This document shows positions 60,410 to 64,000 of a stretch of DNA of 64,000 bases, piece by piece. Under the pieces are notes generated by a model, which was not told the DNA's origin, ran no database searches, and saw nothing but the letters and a program-made list of their open reading frames with translations. The stretch is from assembly GCA_020852255.1 (NCBI GenBank), contig JADZBD010000004.1, positions 62,001 through 126,000 of the forward strand. The letters are read 5' to 3'. This DNA comes from Bacteroidia bacterium (lineage in GTDB: Bacteria > Bacteroidota > Bacteroidia > JADZBD01). The position numbers were made by a program, and so were the translations under genes. How positions within the stretch are numbered: the first letter of the stretch is position 1; each line of letters opens with the position of its first letter.

Positions 60410-63400
60410 TCAGATCCTGATTCCGATAACGCAGATATCATCCACTTGTTCAAGTTCTCCGCGCCAATCTTCAAAATTGCGTTCCAGCAGCTGTTTTTGC
60501 TCGGGCATGGTGCGGCTTTGAATGTCGGTAATCAGGTTTTTAAACTGGTTAAACTTAAATTTCTTTCCGTTCGGACCCCCGAACTGATCTGTATAGCCGT
60601 CTGTGAAAAGATACACGCTGTCTCCCTTTTCCAGGGTAAACATCTGCGATCCGTATTTCCGGTCCGGCTCAAGGTCATAGCCTCCAATGGAAATCTTGTC
60701 GGCCTGCAGTTCATGCAGGTTCCCGTTGCGAACGATGTAAACAGGATTATATGCGCCGGAATACATCAGCTCCTTTCTGGAAAAATTAATATTGATGAGG
60801 GAAATGTCCATTCCGTCGCGTAGATCATCGTCCACTGAGGTAAGTTTCATGGTTTCACTTAAACCCTTGTTCAGGCGGTTCAGGATTTCTGCGGTGTCTA
60901 TGCCCGGCATATTCTCCACCGCTTGATTAAGAAGGTTATTCCCAACAATACTCATGAATGCTCCCGGAACGCCATGTCCTGTACAGTCCACCGCGGCAAT
61001 CAGAACATTATTACCCTGCTGGTGCATCCAGTAAAAATCACCACTGACAATATCCTTTGGTTTGAACAGAATAAAATAATCAGCAATAAATTTCCGGATG
61101 GTTTTCTCCGTCGGAAGAATGTTATCCTGGATGCGTTTTGCATATTTGATGGAATCCGTAATGTCTCTGTTCTTCTCCGCCAATTCTTCATTTTTGTAAG
61201 CCAGTTCCAGGGTACGGCTTTCCACCATTTTCTCCAGCCTGGATTTATCCGTCCTGAGTTTACTCACCCGCAGGCGGTCTGTAACAAGGATGAGGAGCAG
61301 GCCAACCACAATACACAGGAAATAGAACCACTTTGTTTTCCAGAACGGAGGTGTTATCGTAAATTTATATTCCGAAGGTTCAGCGTTCAGAAGCCCATCT
61401 GAATTCATTGCCTTTACCTGAAACGTATACTCACCGTGCGGGAGGCTGGCGTAGGTAACCTCATTTTTACTGAGCAGCGGCGACCATTCTTCCTCGAAAC
61501 CATGCAACCGGAATAGGTAACGAACCTTTCCGGGATTAGTAAGACTCACCCCCGCAAAGCGAAAGGTGAGATGATTCTGGTCGTAAGCAAAAATATTGTC
61601 TATCGGGAATACCGTGTCTCTCAGAAACATCTGAAGTCCGGTGATGCGCGTAATAGGTTCTGTCCGGTTCATCTGATCCTCTTCCGGATCAAATTTCACA
61701 GCTCCCACAATGGTCCCGAACCAGATCCGCTTGTCCAGGTCCATACACACCGCGTTGGGATTGGTTTCCACTCCGAAGAAACCCTCATCCTTTCCGTAAT
61801 GACGAAAAGTGAATTTCACTGCATCAAAGCGGTCGATACCGTTCGTAGTACCGATCCATATGCGGTTTCCCTTATCGGCAACAATGGCGTAAGGCGAGGG
61901 CGAACTCAATCCGTGCTCCACATTATAGTTGATAAACTGCTGTCCGTTGTACTTGTATAATCCTCCGCCATAAGCTCCGAACCACACATTCCCATTCTGA
62001 TCTTCGGTAATGGAAAGTATGAACCGGTGTCTCATTCCCTCTTCCTCATTGTACTTCCGGAAGCTGGATCCATCATACGACGTGAGGTTTCCGCCCAGCG
62101 CACCGAACCAGAGGTTTCCGCGGCTGTCGTTAAAAATCCGGTATATGGTATTACCGCCCAGTCCGTCATCCACGGTATATCTTCGGAAAGATCCGTCCGC
62201 CCGGTCATATCTCCAGGCCCCCGATTTAGTACCGATCCAGATATTCCTGAATTTATCTTCAGAGATGGTATAAACCGTTTGTCCGCTCAACCCATTTTCC
62301 GCTGTATTCATGGAACGGATTCGCTGCGTTTGCTTCTCCATCCGGCAAATGCCTCCGAAACCACACGCAAACCAGATATCGCCGTCGCTGTCCTGAAAAA
62401 TACTCAGAACAGCATTCCCCGTAAGTCCGTCTGCCATAGTAAAGTTGGTTACTTTATAATCTGTAACACCCTTTGCATTACGGCTAATCTGCATTTTAGA
62501 AACGCCGCGATTCGTTCCCAGCCATATATTACCTTCCGAATCGCAGAAATTTGCCCACACAAGGTTATTATTCATTCCGTCGGCTTCGTCAAAAAGCTGG
62601 AAGCGTTCTCCCCGGTACTGATTAAGTCCCACATCCGTTCCGATCCAGAGATTTCCCTCCCGGTCTTCCAGAATAGCATTGACATTATAGAAATTAAGTC
62701 CCTGGCGCGTGCTGTAATTCTTTACCACGGGATCTGCCCATCCTCCATCCTTTCCCGGTCGCAGGCGGGCCACTCCTCCGCCCTGTGTTCCCACCCATAC
62801 GTTTCCTGCACGGTCTGCGTAGATCGTTTTGATATTATTGGATCCCAGCCCTTCTGTTTCGCTTATCCGGAATATATTTTCACTTTGATTTTGTACAGAC
62901 TTTGCAGTGAAGGGGCCTTTGATCTTCAGGACATAAACTCCCGCGTCTTTGGTACCTATCCACACCTCATCTTCAGTAAGAAAAAGGCAGGTTACCTGAT
63001 CACTGCCGATCGCACCATTTTCAGTGCTCAGGTATCCGTAGGAAGAGGGAGATGTAATATCGTCATCCGAATCATACACGCAGACGCCCCGGTCTGTACC
63101 GATCCAGATGTTTCCCTTATCATCGGATCTCAGCGCGGTGACATTATCTCCGCTGATCCCCTCCTTGGTAGTAATGGAAATCATTTTATTAACTACCGGA
63201 TTAAATTTATAGATCCCTGCTCCTTCGGTTCCCAGCCAGATGCTACCCGCCGCATCCTCCATAATAGTATTCACGGATTTAAAACGGGTGTACATTTCTA
63301 CATTCAGATTAATAAATTTCTTCAGTTCCGGGTTGAAAACCGTAACGCCTCCGCCCCAGTGTCCGAACCAGAGGTTGCCGAGTTTATCCGTATAAGAGGA

Positions 63401-63661
63401 CGTAACCCAATCCTCTGCCATGCTGTCTTTACGGGTGAAGTTTTTAAAACCAAGTCCATTGTAGCGCGAGATTCCTCCCAATGTGCCTATCCAGAGTTCA
63501 CCGTTTTCGTCCTGGAGCAGTGTCTGTATCTGCGACTGTATAAGCCCGTTTTCCACACCGTACTGAATAAAACTGGTGGTTTGCCCCAAACCCGTCAAGG
63601 GAGAGGCGAACAACAGTATCCAGAATAATTGTTTGCACAGATAACGTAACATCGCGTTCAT
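60410..63661 (-). CDS. Propeller sensor with SpoIIE phosphatase output
   Basis: 1083 residues from ATG 63661, whose ATGA overlaps the stop of the upstream gene. A signal segment (LFWILLFASPLTGLGQ) precedes two beta-propellers of repeats such as GNIWIGTDRGVCVYD, a Y_Y_Y domain, one membrane segment (WFYFLCIVVGLLLILV) and the coiled coil KNRDITDSIKYAKRIQDNILPTEK. The PP2C/SpoIIE domain follows (FKPKDIVSGDFYW, AAVDCTGHGVPGAFMSIVG, VYLFTDGYTDQFGG). It mirrors the 43347 sensor. Periplasmic ligand and downstream partner unknown. Confidence 0.93.
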   Translation of the reverse strand: MNAMLRYLCKQLFWILLFASPLTGLGQTTSFIQYGVENGLIQSQIQTLLQDENGELWIGTLGGISRYNGLGFKNFTRKDSMAEDWVTSSYTDKLGNLWFGHWGGGVTVFNPELKKFINLNVEMYTRFKSVNTIMEDAAGSIWLGTEGAGIYKFNPVVNKMISITTKEGISGDNVTALRSDDKGNIWIGTDRGVCVYDSDDDITSPSSYGYLSTENGAIGSDQVTCLFLTEDEVWIGTKDAGVYVLKIKGPFTAKSVQNQSENIFRISETEGLGSNNIKTIYADRAGNVWVGTQGGGVARLRPGKDGGWADPVVKNYSTRQGLNFYNVNAILEDREGNLWIGTDVGLNQYRGERFQLFDEADGMNNNLVWANFCDSEGNIWLGTNRGVSKMQISRNAKGVTDYKVTNFTMADGLTGNAVLSIFQDSDGDIWFACGFGGICRMEKQTQRIRSMNTAENGLSGQTVYTISEDKFRNIWIGTKSGAWRYDRADGSFRRYTVDDGLGGNTIYRIFNDSRGNLWFGALGGNLTSYDGSSFRKYNEEEGMRHRFILSITEDQNGNVWFGAYGGGLYKYNGQQFINYNVEHGLSSPSPYAIVADKGNRIWIGTTNGIDRFDAVKFTFRHYGKDEGFFGVETNPNAVCMDLDKRIWFGTIVGAVKFDPEEDQMNRTEPITRITGLQMFLRDTVFPIDNIFAYDQNHLTFRFAGVSLTNPGKVRYLFRLHGFEEEWSPLLSKNEVTYASLPHGEYTFQVKAMNSDGLLNAEPSEYKFTITPPFWKTKWFYFLCIVVGLLLILVTDRLRVSKLRTDKSRLEKMVESRTLELAYKNEELAEKNRDITDSIKYAKRIQDNILPTEKTIRKFIADYFILFKPKDIVSGDFYWMHQQGNNVLIAAVDCTGHGVPGAFMSIVGNNLLNQAVENMPGIDTAEILNRLNKGLSETMKLTSVDDDLRDGMDISLININFSRKELMYSGAYNPVYIVRNGNLHELQADKISIGGYDLEPDRKYGSQMFTLEKGDSVYLFTDGYTDQFGGPNGKKFKFNQFKNLITDIQSRTMPEQKQLLERNFEDWRGELEQVDDICVIGIRI

Positions 63662-63999
63662 CTTATATTCTTGAATTTGAGAATTTCTGCAATAAATTCG
63701 ACCGACCGGATTTCCTCTCCGTTTCTGTAAAAATATTCTGTTCCCCATATAAAAACTTCTCTTGTAAGGACTGTCTTTTGCTTGTTATAGGTGATCGTAA
63801 CGGTAGTGATCCATGAAAACATGGATTCCGACTTTTCTACCACGAATACAGGCGGAGGAGGGAAAGAATAGTCCTTTACGTTACCCGCTCCCTTGGCGTT
63901 TTGTTCCTTAATAATTTTCTCCACCTGCGCGGCCGTTTTAATAATTCCGCTTTCTGCGAGAATTTTTTCCTTCTTCGCGTCCTCCTTTTTCTTTTTCAG
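63658..63999 (-). CDS. Partial gene of unknown function, 5' end outside window
   Basis: The frame is open to the right edge, so the GTG at 63924 is not necessarily the start. About 113 residues are visible. A Lys/Glu-rich stretch (KKKKEDAKKEK) precedes an apparent helix-beta domain with YSFPPPPVFVVEKSES and TTVTITYNKQKTVLTREVFIW. The stop overlaps the ATG of the propeller-SpoIIE gene (ATGA), so the two are translationally coupled and probably functionally linked. I do not recognise the family. Confidence 0.6.
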   Translation of the reverse strand: MKKKKEDAKKEKILAESGIIKTAAQVEKIIKEQNAKGAGNVKDYSFPPPPVFVVEKSESMFSWITTVTITYNKQKTVLTREVFIWGTEYFYRNGEEIRSVEFIAEILKFKNIR

Positions 64000-64000
64000 G

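Noticed and set aside
62027-63628. 533-codon open frame antisense to the propeller-SpoIIE gene
   Set aside because: No protein family features and the composition follows the repeats of the propeller gene on the other strand. The sense gene is clearly real.
1-64000. tRNA, rRNA, CRISPR, transposase or prophage genes
   Set aside because: No cloverleaf with a TTCGA loop, repeat-spacer array, or transposase/integrase motif was found by reading. A tRNAscan or IS search would be needed to exclude faint cases.

Overview
The window comes from a member of the Bacteroidota. Seven secreted proteins end in type IX secretion (T9SS) sorting domains. There is a gliding lipoprotein GldH, a clade II nitrous oxide reductase with a Sec/lipoprotein signal, and several propeller-type sensors. 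Genes lack Shine-Dalgarno sites and instead carry the Bacteroidota promoter boxes TTTG/CTTG-N21-TAnnTTTG. Genes are tightly packed and most look like chromosomal core or lineage genes. I saw no rRNA, tRNA, CRISPR array, insertion sequence, prophage or plasmid genes.

Layout. 1-10,980: the 3' end of a TPR protein, four secreted T9SS proteins (kelch, short, CotH-like, jelly-roll), tRNA thiolase TtcA, an ABC-F ATPase and LpxD. 11,000-24,500: housekeeping genes (pheS, cyclophilin, CvpA, pgk, holB, ricT-gldH, a FAD oxidoreductase, the rimB-rimK-M14 trio, thiL). 24,500-35,700: a denitrification block on the minus strand (cytochrome c, nosZ, a NosL fusion, nosD, nosF, nosY) next to an FNR-like regulator and a divergent NarK-type transporter. 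35,700-46,540: signalling (propeller histidine kinase plus LytTR regulator, a small membrane protein, a secreted TPR-caspase, a propeller-SpoIIE phosphatase). 46,535-60,409: peptidase, methionine genes metZ and metX, and the sulfate-assimilation operon (sulfite reductase, cobA, siroheme synthase-permease fusion, APS reductase, homoserine dehydrogenase). 60,410-64,000: another propeller-SpoIIE phosphatase and a partial gene.

Main discoveries. (1) The sulfite-reductase operon starts with its own promoter, a 29-codon leader ORF whose last 17 codons hold 6 Met and 6 Cys, and then an 11-bp intrinsic terminator 25 nt after the leader stop. This has the layout of a ribosome-mediated Cys/Met attenuator. 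(2) Two distant leader regions (24,912-24,955 and 39,702-39,743) hold the same hairpin architecture: different outer stems that both pair, and a 15/16 identical ATGGGGATGTnGTTAA core. This looks like an RNA family. (3) The same 14-bp palindrome, CTGACAnnnGTCAT, lies upstream of both the cytochrome c-nosZ operon and narK, on either side of the FNR-like gene. It defines a probable operator and a local anaerobic regulon.

How the genes work together. The FNR-like protein probably senses oxygen and turns on nitrate/nitrite uptake and N2O respiration. The cys operon, metX and metZ make sulfide and pass it to O-acetylhomoserine, giving homocysteine and then methionine, with leader control by Cys/Met supply. 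The sensors and T9SS proteins serve the cell surface.
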